Shown here: positions 27,462 through 36,209 of the stretch, piece after piece | How the letters are laid out: each line of letters opens with the position of its first letter | How positions within the stretch are numbered: position 1 is the first letter of the stretch | Assembly: GCA_017577485.1 (NCBI GenBank) | Contig: PKRI01000001.1 | Location: forward strand, 1 to 64,000 | From: Bacillota bacterium | Lineage (GTDB): Bacteria; Bacillota; Sulfobacillia; Thermaerobacterales; RSA17 | Direction of reading: 5' to 3' | Length of the DNA: 64,000 nucleotides | Notes under the pieces: model-generated | The model's input: only the letters and a program-made list of their open reading frames with translations | Told to the model about the DNA's origin: nothing | Database searches by the model: none | Made by a program: the position numbers and the translations under genes

Positions 27462-27490
27462 CCCGGACCAGGCCGGCCCGGGTCAAACGC
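27454..27490. terminator. Bidirectional terminator with stop codons in both arms
   Basis: A perfect 13-base stem (GCGTTTGACCCGG 27454-27466 with 27478-27490) surrounds an 11-base loop. The TGA of glpD and the TGA of the convergent minus-strand gene are the same part of the palindrome in opposite arms. Confidence 0.7.
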
Positions 27491-28214
27491 CGCGGCGCCA
27501 GCCCACCGGCCGCCAGGGCTGGTAGGCTCGGGGCGGTCCCAGGATCACCGACCACGCCACCGCGCGGGCCAGGGGACTGAGGGCCCAAGCCGCGGCCCCG
27601 CCAGCCGCGCTTGCGGGCGGGCGGTGCAAGCCCTGTTCGGGTTCCTCGCGGCCTGCCCCGGCACCAAGCGCCGCCACCAGCGGTCCCTCGCCTCCCGGCT
27701 CACCCTCGCTCCCGGCCGGCAGCAGCGCGGCTGCTTCAGGCACAGCAGAAGGCACGGCAGAGGGTACGGCGCGCGGCGCGGCGGGACCCGCGGCGGGCGT
27801 CTCCCCCACCGGCCGGCGCCGGCGCACGCGGGGCCTGGGCACCCCGGGCTTCGGACGGGGCGGGCCGTCCACGGGCCGTCCCGCATCCTCCTCGTCGTCC
27901 AGGCGGAACAACTCATCGAAGGGCCAGCCCAGTTCGGGGAAGGGCAGGCCCGTGGGCCGGGGAACCCGCGGTCCGGCCTCGACCCGGCGGGCAGGCCGGG
28001 CAGGCCGGCGCTCCCGCTCCTGGCCCTCGCCGGCAGCACCGGCACCCGTCTCGCCGGCGCCCGTCCCGTCGGCAGCCACCGGGGGCCGGGGGTGTTCCAC
28101 CTCGGCGCGGCGAGGCGGGCCGACCCGGCGGGTGCCGCCGCCGGCCTGGCTGAGCGCCCGCCCCAGCGCGCCCAGCACCACCACCAGCAGCCAGAGGATT
28201 TCAAACCTGTCCAC
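27483..28214 (-). CDS. Uncharacterised protein with N-terminal anchor and conserved-looking C-terminal motif
   Basis: 243 residues. Residues 4-22 are a hydrophobic anchor (FEILWLLVVVLGALGRAL). The middle is low-complexity and rich in Pro, Arg, Gly and Ala, with a short acidic motif LDDEEDAGR at about 105. The last 35 residues, with ARAVAWSVILGPPRAYQPW, look like a folded element. I believe similar sequences end small proteins encoded next to floA/nfeD in other Firmicutes, but this is from memory. The start is GTG 28214, 24 bases after floA. Function is unknown. Confidence 0.6.
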   Translation of the reverse strand: MDRFEILWLLVVVLGALGRALSQAGGGTRRVGPPRRAEVEHPRPPVAADGTGAGETGAGAAGEGQERERRPARPARRVEAGPRVPRPTGLPFPELGWPFDELFRLDDEEDAGRPVDGPPRPKPGVPRPRVRRRRPVGETPAAGPAAPRAVPSAVPSAVPEAAALLPAGSEGEPGGEGPLVAALGAGAGREEPEQGLHRPPASAAGGAAAWALSPLARAVAWSVILGPPRAYQPWRPVGWRRGV

Positions 28215-28238
28215 GATGTGATCAGCCCTCGACCGGCC

Positions 28239-29252
28239 TCAGCCCCGGCCGCCGCCGGCGGGATCCTCGGGATGCGGCGGCTTCGCGGGACCCTCGCCGC
28301 CGATCTGGCGCCGCATGGCCGTGTCGGCCTCGATGTTCCGCAGCATGTACCAGTCCATGACGCCGATGCGGCCCGCCCGCAGCGCCTCGGCCACGGCGAT
28401 GGGGATCTGGGCCTCGGCCTCCACCACCTTGGCCCGCATCTCCTGGACCCGGGCCCGCATCTCCTGCTCCTGGGCGATGGCCATGGCGCGCCGTTCCTCG
28501 GCTTTGGCCTGGGCGATGCGCTTATCGGCCTCGGCCCGGTCGCTCTGCAGCACGGCACCGATGTTGCGGCCCACGTCCACGTCGGCGATGTCGATGGACA
28601 GGATCTCGAAGGCCGTCCCCGAGTCCAGGCCCTTGGCCAGTACCGTGGCCGAGATCCGGTCGGGGTTCTCCAGCACTTCCTTATGGTCTTCCGCCGAGCC
28701 CACGGTGGTGACGATGCCCTCGCCCACCCGGGCGATGATGGTCTCCTCACCGGCGCCGCCCACCAGGCGGTCGATGTTGGCCCGCACGGTCACCCGGGCC
28801 TTGGCCTTCACCTCGATGCCGTCCTTGGCCACGCCGGCGATGACCGGGGTCTCGATGACCTTGGGGTTGACGCTCATCTGCACCGCCTCGAGCACGTCGC
28901 GGCCGGCCAGGTCGATGGCCGCCGCCCGCTCGAAGGACAACTCGATGCCCGCCCGCTCGGCGGCGATCAGGGCGTCCACCACCCTGTCCACGTTGCCGCC
29001 GGCCAGGTAGTGGGCCTCCAGCCGGTCGATGCTGAGGTTCAGCCCGGCCTTGGTGGCCTTGATCATGGGGTTGATCACCCGTGCCGGGGGCACCCGGCGC
29101 AGGCGCATGCCGATCAGGGTCAGCAGGCCCACGCGGACCCCGGCGGCCAGCGCCGAGATCCACAGGCCCACCGGCACGAAGCTGAACAGGATCAGGACCA
29201 GGACGATGATCAGGGCCAGCAGGAGCAGCCCCGCCACCGTGAAGTCAGGCAC
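28239..29252 (-). CDS. floA: Flotillin-like protein FloA
   Basis: Membrane-microdomain scaffolding protein (YqfA family), 337 residues. An N-terminal hydrophobic hairpin (LLLLALIIVLVLILFSFVPVGLWISA) is followed by the SPFH-like domain with RRVPPARVINPMIKATKAGL. A long EA-rich coiled coil (residues about 235-290, AEADKRIAQAKAEERRAMA) follows, then the conserved MDWYMLRNIEADTAMR near the C-terminus. The start is GTG 29252 just after nfeD. The nfeD-floA pair is standard. Confidence 0.94.
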   Translation of the reverse strand: MPDFTVAGLLLLALIIVLVLILFSFVPVGLWISALAAGVRVGLLTLIGMRLRRVPPARVINPMIKATKAGLNLSIDRLEAHYLAGGNVDRVVDALIAAERAGIELSFERAAAIDLAGRDVLEAVQMSVNPKVIETPVIAGVAKDGIEVKAKARVTVRANIDRLVGGAGEETIIARVGEGIVTTVGSAEDHKEVLENPDRISATVLAKGLDSGTAFEILSIDIADVDVGRNIGAVLQSDRAEADKRIAQAKAEERRAMAIAQEQEMRARVQEMRAKVVEAEAQIPIAVAEALRAGRIGVMDWYMLRNIEADTAMRRQIGGEGPAKPPHPEDPAGGGRG

Positions 29253-29261
29253 GATCCACCC

Positions 29262-30647
29262 TCACTCCTCTCCTCCGGCCGGTGAATCGCCGATCTCGGT
29301 CACCACGATGCGCATGCCCTCCACGGCCACCACCCGAACCGGCCGGCCCGCCTCGACGAAGGAGCCTTCGGTCACCACGTCCCAGCGGCGGCCGTCGATC
29401 TCGGCGCTGCCCGCCGGCCGCAGGGGCGTCAGGGCCCGGCCGGTGCGGCCCACCAGTTCCCGCGGGTAGGACGACGCCACGAAGCCTTTCTCTCCGGTGA
29501 GACGCTCACCCAGGGCCAGGCGGTTCCACAGCCCCCTGGCCCCGGCGAACCGGACCAGCACCACCGCCAGCACAAGGCTGGCGCCCAGGGCCGCCAGCAG
29601 GGAGCGCACGGCGTCGGCGGCCGACGGCGCCGTCAGGAAGACGCTCAGGAGCACGGCGCCGATGCCGGCGGCGCCGAAGATGCCGAACCCCGGCATGAAG
29701 ATTTCCACCGACAGCAGCACGATGCCCACCAGGAAGAGCACGACCACTTCCCAGCCGGTGAACCCGGCCAGCATGTGGCCGCCGAAATAGAGGGCGAGGG
29801 CGAGGATGCCCACGATGCCCGGCACGCCGAAGCCGGGCAGGAAGAACTCGGCCACCAGGCCCATGAAGCCCAGGGACAGCAGCACCGCCGCCGCCAGCGG
29901 CGAGGTGACGAAGCGGGCGAAGCGCTCGGCGGGCCGGATCTCCACGTCCACCACCCGGGCGCCCTCCGCTCCGAGGCTGGCCAGCAGCGCCCGGCGGTCC
30001 GCCGCGATGCCGTCGATGAAACCGATCTCCGCGGCCTGCTCGGCGGTCAGCGTCAGGATCCGGCCGGCCTCCTTCAGTCCCTCGATCACCACCGAAGCAT
30101 CCACCATGGCGGCCGCCACCTGGGGATCGCGGCCGCGGCGCCGGGCGGCGGCCTCAAACTCGGCCCGCACCGCGGAAATCGTCTTCTCGTCTGCAGGTCG
30201 GGGTTCAGCGGCGCCGATGGTGGACCCCGGGGCCATGTACAGGTGTTCCGCCGACAGGGCGATGAGGGCGCCGGCGCTGACGGCCCAGTGCTCCACGTAG
30301 ACGGCGGTACGCAGCGGCGACCCGACGATGACCCGGCGGATGTCCAGGGCCGAGTCCAGGCGCCCGCCGGGCGTGTCCAGGACGAACACGATCAACCCTG
30401 CACCCGCCGCCTCCGCCTCGCCGACGGCGCGCTGGATGTAGCGGGCCAGGCCGTGCTCCACGGTGCCTTCCACCCGCACCACGTAGACCAGATCCACCGG
30501 CTCCGGGGGCGCGTCGTCCTGCCCCTGGGCGCGCACCGGCCCTGCGCCCGGAAAAAGCAGCGACAGCAGCGGCAGCGCCAGCGCCGCCGCCAGGACCACC
30601 GCCGTCCACCACCGCCGCCGGGACCGGCGTTCAGTGCCCCCCGTCAC
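29262..30647 (-). CDS. NfeD family membrane serine protease homologue
   Basis: Long-form NfeD protein, 461 residues. A signal peptide (about 1-40) precedes a ClpP-fold domain (about 50-235) with LDTPGGRLDSALDIR and AVSAGALIALSAEH, where Ser124 is the likely nucleophile. Four to five membrane helices (about 250-375) and a C-terminal OB fold (about 390-455, GRTGRALTPLRPAGSAEIDGRRWDVV) follow. Family members partner with flotillins or stomatins and cleave them in archaea. The GTG start overlaps the antiporter gene by 17 bases. Confidence 0.9.
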   Translation of the reverse strand: MTGGTERRSRRRWWTAVVLAAALALPLLSLLFPGAGPVRAQGQDDAPPEPVDLVYVVRVEGTVEHGLARYIQRAVGEAEAAGAGLIVFVLDTPGGRLDSALDIRRVIVGSPLRTAVYVEHWAVSAGALIALSAEHLYMAPGSTIGAAEPRPADEKTISAVRAEFEAAARRRGRDPQVAAAMVDASVVIEGLKEAGRILTLTAEQAAEIGFIDGIAADRRALLASLGAEGARVVDVEIRPAERFARFVTSPLAAAVLLSLGFMGLVAEFFLPGFGVPGIVGILALALYFGGHMLAGFTGWEVVVLFLVGIVLLSVEIFMPGFGIFGAAGIGAVLLSVFLTAPSAADAVRSLLAALGASLVLAVVLVRFAGARGLWNRLALGERLTGEKGFVASSYPRELVGRTGRALTPLRPAGSAEIDGRRWDVVTEGSFVEAGRPVRVVAVEGMRIVVTEIGDSPAGGEE

Positions 30648-31854
30648 CCTGCACCCCCGCGCCCGACAACGCTCCGGAGTGGGACGCCGCCTCCTGCCGG
30701 ACGATCCGGGTCAGAAGGACCTTCAGGATCGGCGGCGCGACGATGGTGGTGATGACCGACATGGCGACGACCACCGAGTAAAGGTCCTGGCTGATGACGC
30801 CCAGGCTGAGGCCCATCAGGGCCACGATGATGCCCACCTCGCCCCGGGGCATCATGCCCACGCCGATCAACGACGACGACAGCCAGCCCGAACGGAAGGC
30901 CACCAGCCACCCGGCCGCGACCTTGGTGATCATGGCCAGGACCAGCACAGCCAGGGTCAGCCACAGGGTCTGGGCGTTCATGAAGGCGTCCAGCTCCACC
31001 TTCATCCCTACGCTAACGAAAAAGAACGGGACCAGAAACTCGGCCACCGGCTGGACCTGGTGGTCCAGGGCATGCTGGCGCTGGCCCAGTTCCAGGATAA
31101 GGCCGGCGAAGAAGGCGCCGACGATGGCCGCCAGGCCGATCTGGGCCGCCAGCGTGGCCAGGCCCAGCATCAGCACCACGGCCACGAAGAAGACGGTGTA
31201 GCCCTGGGCCGGATCAGGCAGCCGGCCGTTGATCCGCAACATCAGCGGCCGGCCCACCAGCAGCACCCCCGCCACGAAAGCCACCGTCAGGCCGATGATG
31301 GTGCCCAGGCTGGCCCATGACACCGAGCCGGTGGTGGCGATGCCGGCCACCATGGCCAGCACCAGCAGGCCCAGGACGTCGTCGATGACCGCCGCTCCCA
31401 GGATCGTGCGGGACTCGCGGCGCTGGAGCTGGCCCAGGTCGGCCAGCACCCGGGCGGTGATGCCGACGCTGGTGGCCACCATGGCCGACCCCATGAACAG
31501 CGCCGTGGGCAGGTCGGCGTCCAGGGCGTAGATCACCAGGCCGGAGCCCGCCACGAAGGGCAGCACCACCCCGACCACGGCCACGCCCAGGGCCAGCAGG
31601 CCCACCTCCATCATCTCCCGGACGTTGACCTCGAGCCCCACCCGGAACAGCAGGACGATGACCGCCAGTTCGGCCAGGAGGTCGGTGAACTCGGTGGGAT
31701 GCACCCAGTTCAGCACCGAGGGGCCGATGAGGACGCCGGCCAGGATCTCACCCACCACCGCGGGCTGGTTGAGCCGTTCCGCCAGGTAGCCCATGACCTT
31801 GGCCGCCGCGAACATCAGGAACAGCCCTGCAAGAACTTCCGTCGTTTCGTGCAC
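30631..31854 (-). CDS. CPA2-family monovalent cation/proton antiporter
   Basis: 407 residues with about 12 membrane helices. Recognisable elements are LAERLNQPAVVGEILAGVLIGPSVLNW near the N-terminus and the ion-binding region ILGAAVIDDVLGLLVLA (Asp-Asp) at about 150-165. Also present are GAFFAGLIL and PFFFVSVGMKVEL, and GMMPRGEVGIIVALMG near the C-terminus. It probably exchanges Na+ or K+ for H+ at the cytoplasmic membrane. The start is GTG 31854 with AAGGAGG 6 bases upstream. It lies between yqeY and nfeD, an insertion relative to Bacillus. Confidence 0.9.
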   Translation of the reverse strand: MHETTEVLAGLFLMFAAAKVMGYLAERLNQPAVVGEILAGVLIGPSVLNWVHPTEFTDLLAELAVIVLLFRVGLEVNVREMMEVGLLALGVAVVGVVLPFVAGSGLVIYALDADLPTALFMGSAMVATSVGITARVLADLGQLQRRESRTILGAAVIDDVLGLLVLAMVAGIATTGSVSWASLGTIIGLTVAFVAGVLLVGRPLMLRINGRLPDPAQGYTVFFVAVVLMLGLATLAAQIGLAAIVGAFFAGLILELGQRQHALDHQVQPVAEFLVPFFFVSVGMKVELDAFMNAQTLWLTLAVLVLAMITKVAAGWLVAFRSGWLSSSLIGVGMMPRGEVGIIVALMGLSLGVISQDLYSVVVAMSVITTIVAPPILKVLLTRIVRQEAASHSGALSGAGVQGDGGH

Positions 31855-31869
31855 CGGGGACCTCCTTCG

Positions 31870-32331
31870 TCAGGAAGGCGACTGCAGGCGCGCCAGTTCC
31901 TCGCGGACGATGCGGCTGACCACGCTGCCGTCGGCCCGTCCCTTGACCCGCGGCATCAGCAGCCCCATGACACGGCCCATGTCCTGGGGGCCTTTGGCCC
32001 CCGCCTCGGCCGCGGCCTGCCGGGCCAGTTCGGCAATTTCGGCCTCCGACAGCGGCTCCGGCAGGTAGCCCTGGACCACCTGGATCTCCTGCTCCAGTTG
32101 GGCCACCTGCTCCGCACGGCCCGCCCGGCGATATTCATCGAGGGCTTCCCGCCGCAGTTTCAGTTCCCGGGCCAGGACCTCGATGATCCCCTGCTCGTCC
32201 AGCCGGCGGCCGGCGGCGATGTCGGCGTTCTGGACCGCCGCCCGCAGCATGCGGATGGTGGCCAGGCGCACACGGTCCCCAGCCCGGAGCGCTTCCTTCA
32301 TATCCTGCTCCAGGCGACTGCGCAGGTCCAC
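31870..32331 (-). CDS. yqeY: GatB/YqeY domain-containing protein
   Basis: Stand-alone YqeY protein, 153 residues, related to the tRNA-binding tail of GatB. It reads LEQDMKEALRAGDRVRLATIRMLRAAVQN at the start, VVQGYLPEPLSEAEIAEL in the middle and MGRVMGLLMPRVKGRADGSVVSRIVREEL at the end, matching the family throughout. GGGGGGTGA precedes GTG 32331. The usual neighbour rpsU was not found in the 118-base gap to the HIT gene. Confidence 0.93.
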   Translation of the reverse strand: MDLRSRLEQDMKEALRAGDRVRLATIRMLRAAVQNADIAAGRRLDEQGIIEVLARELKLRREALDEYRRAGRAEQVAQLEQEIQVVQGYLPEPLSEAEIAELARQAAAEAGAKGPQDMGRVMGLLMPRVKGRADGSVVSRIVREELARLQSPS

Positions 32332-32449
32332 TGCTGCTCACCCCCCAACGGCGTCCCGCTCGGCGGCCGCCCCTCCCATGCGGGCGGGGCCGGGCACCGG
32401 TGGGGCGCCGCGAACCATGTCGGCCGTGGGCACGGCTTGGCCCGGGGTC

Positions 32450-32794
32450 CTAGCCCGGGGGCCAGGAGAAGTCGCGCCCGCCGAGGACGTGATAGTGCAG
32501 GTGGAACACCGTCTGGTTGGCGCGGACGCCGTTGTTGACCACCACCCGGAACCCGTCCTCGGCGATCCCCTCCTGGCGGGCGATCTCGCCGATCACCAGT
32601 TGGATGCGGCCGGCCACTTCCTGATCGCACTCCTTGAGGTCGGCCAGGCGGGCCACATGCTTCTTGGGGATGACCAGGATGTGGACCGGCGCCTGGGGGT
32701 TGATGTCGCGGAAGGCCAGCACCAGGTCGTCCTCGTAGACCTTATCGCTGGGGATCTCGCCGTCCCGGATCCGGCAGAAGATGCAGTCACTCAC
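32450..32794 (-). CDS. HIT family protein (histidine triad nucleotide-binding)
   Basis: 114 residues from GTG 32794; AAGGAGG at 32803-32809 favours this over the in-frame GTG 32801-32803, which overlaps the site. The HIT motif HLHYHVLGG is at about 99-107, and the N-terminus CIFCRIRDGEIPSDKVYEDD with APVHILVIPKKH is typical of Hint-like phosphoramidases. The start overlaps the ddl stop by 8 bases. Confidence 0.94.
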   Translation of the reverse strand: MSDCIFCRIRDGEIPSDKVYEDDLVLAFRDINPQAPVHILVIPKKHVARLADLKECDQEVAGRIQLVIGEIARQEGIAEDGFRVVVNNGVRANQTVFHLHYHVLGGRDFSWPPG

Positions 32795-33986
32795 CGGCAC
32801 CACCTCCTTCCGCCGCGGCGTCGGGATCGTAGGACGTGACCAGCGCCTGCTTCTCCTGCCAGCGCTGGATGGCCAGCTGGATCAGGCGGTCGATCAGTTC
32901 GGCGTACGGCAGCCCGCTGGCTTCCCAAAGTTTCGGGTACATGCTGATGGGGGTAAAGCCGGGGATGGTATTGACCTCGTTGACGAACACCTGCCCGGTG
33001 GTCCGGCTCAGCAGGAAATCCACCCGGGCCATGCCCTCGGCGTCTACCGCCCGGTACGCCGCCAGCGCCAGGCGGCGGATCTCCTCGGCCTGCTCCCCGG
33101 TCAGCGGCGCGGGGATCAGCAGCTGGGAGGCGTCGTCCAGGTACTTGGCCCGGTAGTCGTAGAATTCCCTGGACGGAACCACCTCGCCGGGCACCGAGGC
33201 CTGGGGGTCCTCGTTGCCCAGCACACTGACCTCGATCTCCCGCGCCTCGGGCACGGCCTTTTCCACGATGACCTTGCGGTCGTAGCGGAACGCGTCGTCG
33301 AGCCCGGCCTGCAGGGCCGCCCGGTCGCGGCACTTGTGGACGCCGACGCTGGATCCCAGGTTGGCCGGCTTGACGAACACCGGCCAGCCGAAGGCCTCTT
33401 CGATCTCGTCCAGCACCGCCTCGGGTTCCCGGCGCCAGCGGTGGACGCGGTAGCCCCGGTACGGGGTCACCGGCAGGCCGTGCCGGGTGAACAGGTCCTT
33501 CATGACCACCTTGTCCATGGACACCGCCGACGACAGCACACCCGGCCCCACGTAGGGCACGTTGGCCAGTTCCAGCAGGCCCTGGATGGTCCCGTCCTCG
33601 CCGTAGGTACCGTGCAGGACCGGGAAGACCACGTCGATCTCCCGCAGCACCGCCGGCGCGCTGGGCTGCGTCCCTGCCGGGGTGCCCGCCGGCGCCGGCG
33701 CCTCGGTCCCACCCGCCCCCGGCGGCAGCGGGATCAGGCCCCGCACCTGCGGGTCCGCCAGCAGCCCCACCCGCCAGCCGCGGGACGGGTCGATGCCCTC
33801 CTTGAGGAACCCGGCGGCGTCCTCAGGCAGCAGCCAGGCGCCCTCCCGGGTGATGGCGACGGGCACCACCTCGTAGCGCTCCGGGTCCATGGCCGCCATC
33901 ACCGAGGCCGCCGACATCAGGGACACCTCGTGCTCACCGGACCGGCCGCCGAAGATGACGGCCACCCTCAGCCTGCGCCTGTCCAT
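32787..33986 (-). CDS. ddl: D-alanine--D-alanine ligase
   Basis: ATP-grasp enzyme making the D-Ala-D-Ala dipeptide of peptidoglycan. The product is 399 residues. The N-domain VAVIFGGRSGEHEVSLMSA, the HGTYGEDGTIQGLLEL segment, the FVKPANLGSSVGV loop and the omega loop REFYDYRAKYL are present; the Tyr there is typical of D-Ala rather than D-lactate specificity. An Ala/Pro-rich insertion at about 92-112 is lineage-specific. The start is ATG 33986 with GGGGGTGG upstream. The mpg gene precedes it on the same strand. Confidence 0.95.
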   Translation of the reverse strand: MDRRRLRVAVIFGGRSGEHEVSLMSAASVMAAMDPERYEVVPVAITREGAWLLPEDAAGFLKEGIDPSRGWRVGLLADPQVRGLIPLPPGAGGTEAPAPAGTPAGTQPSAPAVLREIDVVFPVLHGTYGEDGTIQGLLELANVPYVGPGVLSSAVSMDKVVMKDLFTRHGLPVTPYRGYRVHRWRREPEAVLDEIEEAFGWPVFVKPANLGSSVGVHKCRDRAALQAGLDDAFRYDRKVIVEKAVPEAREIEVSVLGNEDPQASVPGEVVPSREFYDYRAKYLDDASQLLIPAPLTGEQAEEIRRLALAAYRAVDAEGMARVDFLLSRTTGQVFVNEVNTIPGFTPISMYPKLWEASGLPYAELIDRLIQLAIQRWQEKQALVTSYDPDAAAEGGGAGE

Positions 33987-34010
33987 GAGGCCACCCCCAG
34001 GTTGGTCCGC

Positions 34011-34739
34011 TCAACGGGACACGAACGGGTTCCCGTCGATCCAGAAACGCCAGGGCTTCTCCGCCCAAGGGCCGGCGTAGTCCACGTTGATGCGGGGACC
34101 GGCGGCCACCCGATCCTCCGGGGCCGGGCCGAACCCCCGGCGCACCGTCAGGGGACCGTGGGTCAGCGGCAGCCCGTTCTGGCGGCGGTCGATGCCCAGC
34201 GCCCGGCACAGCCGGGCGGGCCCAGCGGTCAGGCCGCGCAGGGCCGCCGGCGGCCGCCCGGGCGGCGGCTCCCAGGGGGGCGACCCCGCCCGGGCTTCCA
34301 GCCAGGCCTCATCGTCCGCCGTCAGGTGCAGCCCGCGCCGCCGCGCCATCAGGGGGGCGCCCACGCGGGGCTCCAGGGCCCGCACCAGCACGGCCTCGGG
34401 TTCGTCGCGCCCGGCCGCCACCACGTTGAAGCAGAAATGCATGCCGTAAATCTGGTATACGTAGGCGCACCCGCCCGGATGGTACATTACTTCCGTCCGG
34501 GCCGTGCGCCGGCCCCCATAGGAGTGGGCGGCCCGGTCCAGGGGCCCGCAGTAGGCCTCCACCTCGACGATGATGCCGGAGGCCGGCCCCTCGGGGGTCC
34601 AGTGGACCAGTTCCCTTCCCAGCAGCGCCCGGGCCACCACCAGCGACGGGCGCCGGAAAAACTCCTCCGGGAGCGCCCCGCCGCCGCCGCCTCCGGGCGG
34701 CGCCGTCGTCGACACCGGCGTCGTCCGCGGCACCGTCAC
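34011..34739 (-). CDS. 3-methyladenine DNA glycosylase (AAG/Mpg family)
   Basis: Base-excision enzyme removing alkylated purines, 242 residues. Family signatures are ARALLGRELVHW, the catalytic GIIVEVEAYCG, DRAAHSYGGRRTART, MYHPGGCAYVYQIYGMHFCFNVV and GPARLCRALGI. The first 22 residues are a Pro/Gly-rich extension, so the true start could be a later codon. The start used is GTG 34739. It is divergent from mgtE. Confidence 0.9.
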   Translation of the reverse strand: MTVPRTTPVSTTAPPGGGGGGALPEEFFRRPSLVVARALLGRELVHWTPEGPASGIIVEVEAYCGPLDRAAHSYGGRRTARTEVMYHPGGCAYVYQIYGMHFCFNVVAAGRDEPEAVLVRALEPRVGAPLMARRRGLHLTADDEAWLEARAGSPPWEPPPGRPPAALRGLTAGPARLCRALGIDRRQNGLPLTHGPLTVRRGFGPAPEDRVAAGPRINVDYAGPWAEKPWRFWIDGNPFVSR

Positions 34740-34813
34740 CGCCCCACCTCCAGCACCGTGTTTCGCGGCCGGGCCGCGGTTTCCCGCCGCTCACCTTCGG
34801 GTTCGGCGGCCTT

Positions 34814-34819
34814 TATACT
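34814..34819 (+). promoter_or_regulatory. -10 element for mgtE
   Basis: TATACT lies 32 bases before the mgtE start in the otherwise GC-rich mpg/mgtE divergent gap. No good -35 is seen. No magnesium riboswitch was recognised; the gap is too short for one. Confidence 0.45.
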
Positions 34820-34850
34820 GGGGATGTGCAGCGGAAGGGAGGTGGATGCC

Positions 34851-36194
34851 GTGGTCACCGCAGCCGGGCTGCGCGAACTGCTGGAAGCAGGTCGCTACCA
34901 GGACATCAAGGCGGCCTTCGAGAACGTCCCCGCCGCCGACGCCGCCCGCATGCTCCTGGAACTGCCCGAACGGCAGCGGGCCCTGGTGTTCCGCCTCCTG
35001 GACAAGGACATCGCCCTGCTGGCCTTCGAGCAGCTGGAGCCCGCCGACCAGCAGGAACTGCTGGAGGCCCTCCAGGACCACGAGGTCCTGCACCTGCTGG
35101 AGGGCATGTCGGCCGACGACCGCGCCCGCCTGCTGGACGAGATGCCGGCCAAGGTGGCAACCCGGCTGCTGGCGCGGCTGACGCCGGAGAACCGGGAAGC
35201 CACGGCCCTGCTGCTGGGTTACGCCCCCGAAACCGCCGGCCGCATCATGACCCCGGACTACATCAGCCTCCGGGCCTCCATGACGGCCCGGGAGGCCCTG
35301 GAGAAGATCCGCCGCGCCGGCGTCGACAGCGAGACCATCTACTATCTCTACGTCACCGACGAGGCCCGCCGCCTGCAGGGAGTGCTGTCCCTGCGCCAGC
35401 TGGTGCTGGCCGACCCCGACGCCGTGGTGGGCGACCTGGCCGAGCGCAACGTGATCCACGTCCACACCGACACCGACCAGGAGCAGGCGGCTCGCCTGAT
35501 CGAGATGCACGACCTGCTGGCCATCCCGGTGGTGGATTCGGAGAACCGCCTGGTGGGCATCGTCACCGTCGACGATGCCGTGGACGTGCTGGACCGCGAG
35601 ACCACCGAGGACTTCGCCCGGCTGGCGGCCATGTCGCCGGCGGAGACCGGCGACCAGTACTTCCGGCTTTCTTTCCTGGGACGGCTGGTGCGGCGCCTGC
35701 CGTGGCTGGTGGTGCTGCTGGTGGCCCAGGTCCTCTCGGGCGGCCTGATCAGCCTCTACGAGCAGACCCTGGCCGACGTCATCGCGCTGGCCGTCTTCAT
35801 CCCCATGATCATGGCCACGTCGGGCAACACCGGCGCCCAGTCGGTGACGCTGGCGGTCCGCGGCCTGGCCACCGGCGAGGTGGAGCCGCGCCACTTCTGG
35901 CGGGTCTTCGCCCAGGAGATCGCCACCGGTTTCGGCCTGGGCCTGGTGCTGGGCGCCGTGGCCTCCCTGGTGGCGCTGCTGATCACCGGGGATCCCCGGC
36001 TGGGCATGGCGGTGGCCGCCGCCATCTGGGGCAACGTCATCGTGGTGGGCGGCATCGGCACCCTGCTGCCCTTCATCCTGCGGGCCGCCCGCGTGGACCC
36101 CGCCGTGGCCTCGGCACCCCTGATCACCACGCTGGGCGACGCCGTGTCGCTGCTGATCTACTTCAACGCGGCCCGGATCCTCTACGGCCTCTAA
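34851..36194 (+). CDS. mgtE: Magnesium transporter MgtE
   Basis: Mg2+ channel/transporter, 447 residues from GTG 34851; GGGAGG at 34838-34843 gives a 7-base gap. The frame is open for over 2 kb upstream but only as the shadow of other genes. Domains in order are the MgtE N-domain superhelix (about 1-125, LPERQRALVFRLLDKD), a CBS pair (about 130-255, MTPDYISL and VDDAVDVLD) and five membrane helices. The pore signature PMIMATSGNTGAQS is at about 322-335. Isolated plus-strand gene, convergent with the next gene. Confidence 0.95.
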   Translation: MVTAAGLRELLEAGRYQDIKAAFENVPAADAARMLLELPERQRALVFRLLDKDIALLAFEQLEPADQQELLEALQDHEVLHLLEGMSADDRARLLDEMPAKVATRLLARLTPENREATALLLGYAPETAGRIMTPDYISLRASMTAREALEKIRRAGVDSETIYYLYVTDEARRLQGVLSLRQLVLADPDAVVGDLAERNVIHVHTDTDQEQAARLIEMHDLLAIPVVDSENRLVGIVTVDDAVDVLDRETTEDFARLAAMSPAETGDQYFRLSFLGRLVRRLPWLVVLLVAQVLSGGLISLYEQTLADVIALAVFIPMIMATSGNTGAQSVTLAVRGLATGEVEPRHFWRVFAQEIATGFGLGLVLGAVASLVALLITGDPRLGMAVAAAIWGNVIVVGGIGTLLPFILRAARVDPAVASAPLITTLGDAVSLLIYFNAARILYGL

Positions 36195-36209
36195 CCGGCG
36201 CCGCGCCGC

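Noticed and set aside
32332..32449. Hidden rpsU gene
   Set aside because: Neither strand contains an S21-like basic ORF with a ribosome site.
34740..34850. M-box magnesium riboswitch before mgtE
   Set aside because: The divergent gap is only 111 bases and no M-box signature is visible.
32781..36194. 1137-codon frame ending in mgtE
   Set aside because: Only the last 447 codons are MgtE, with a proper ribosome site and -10 element just upstream. The rest mirrors ddl and mpg.
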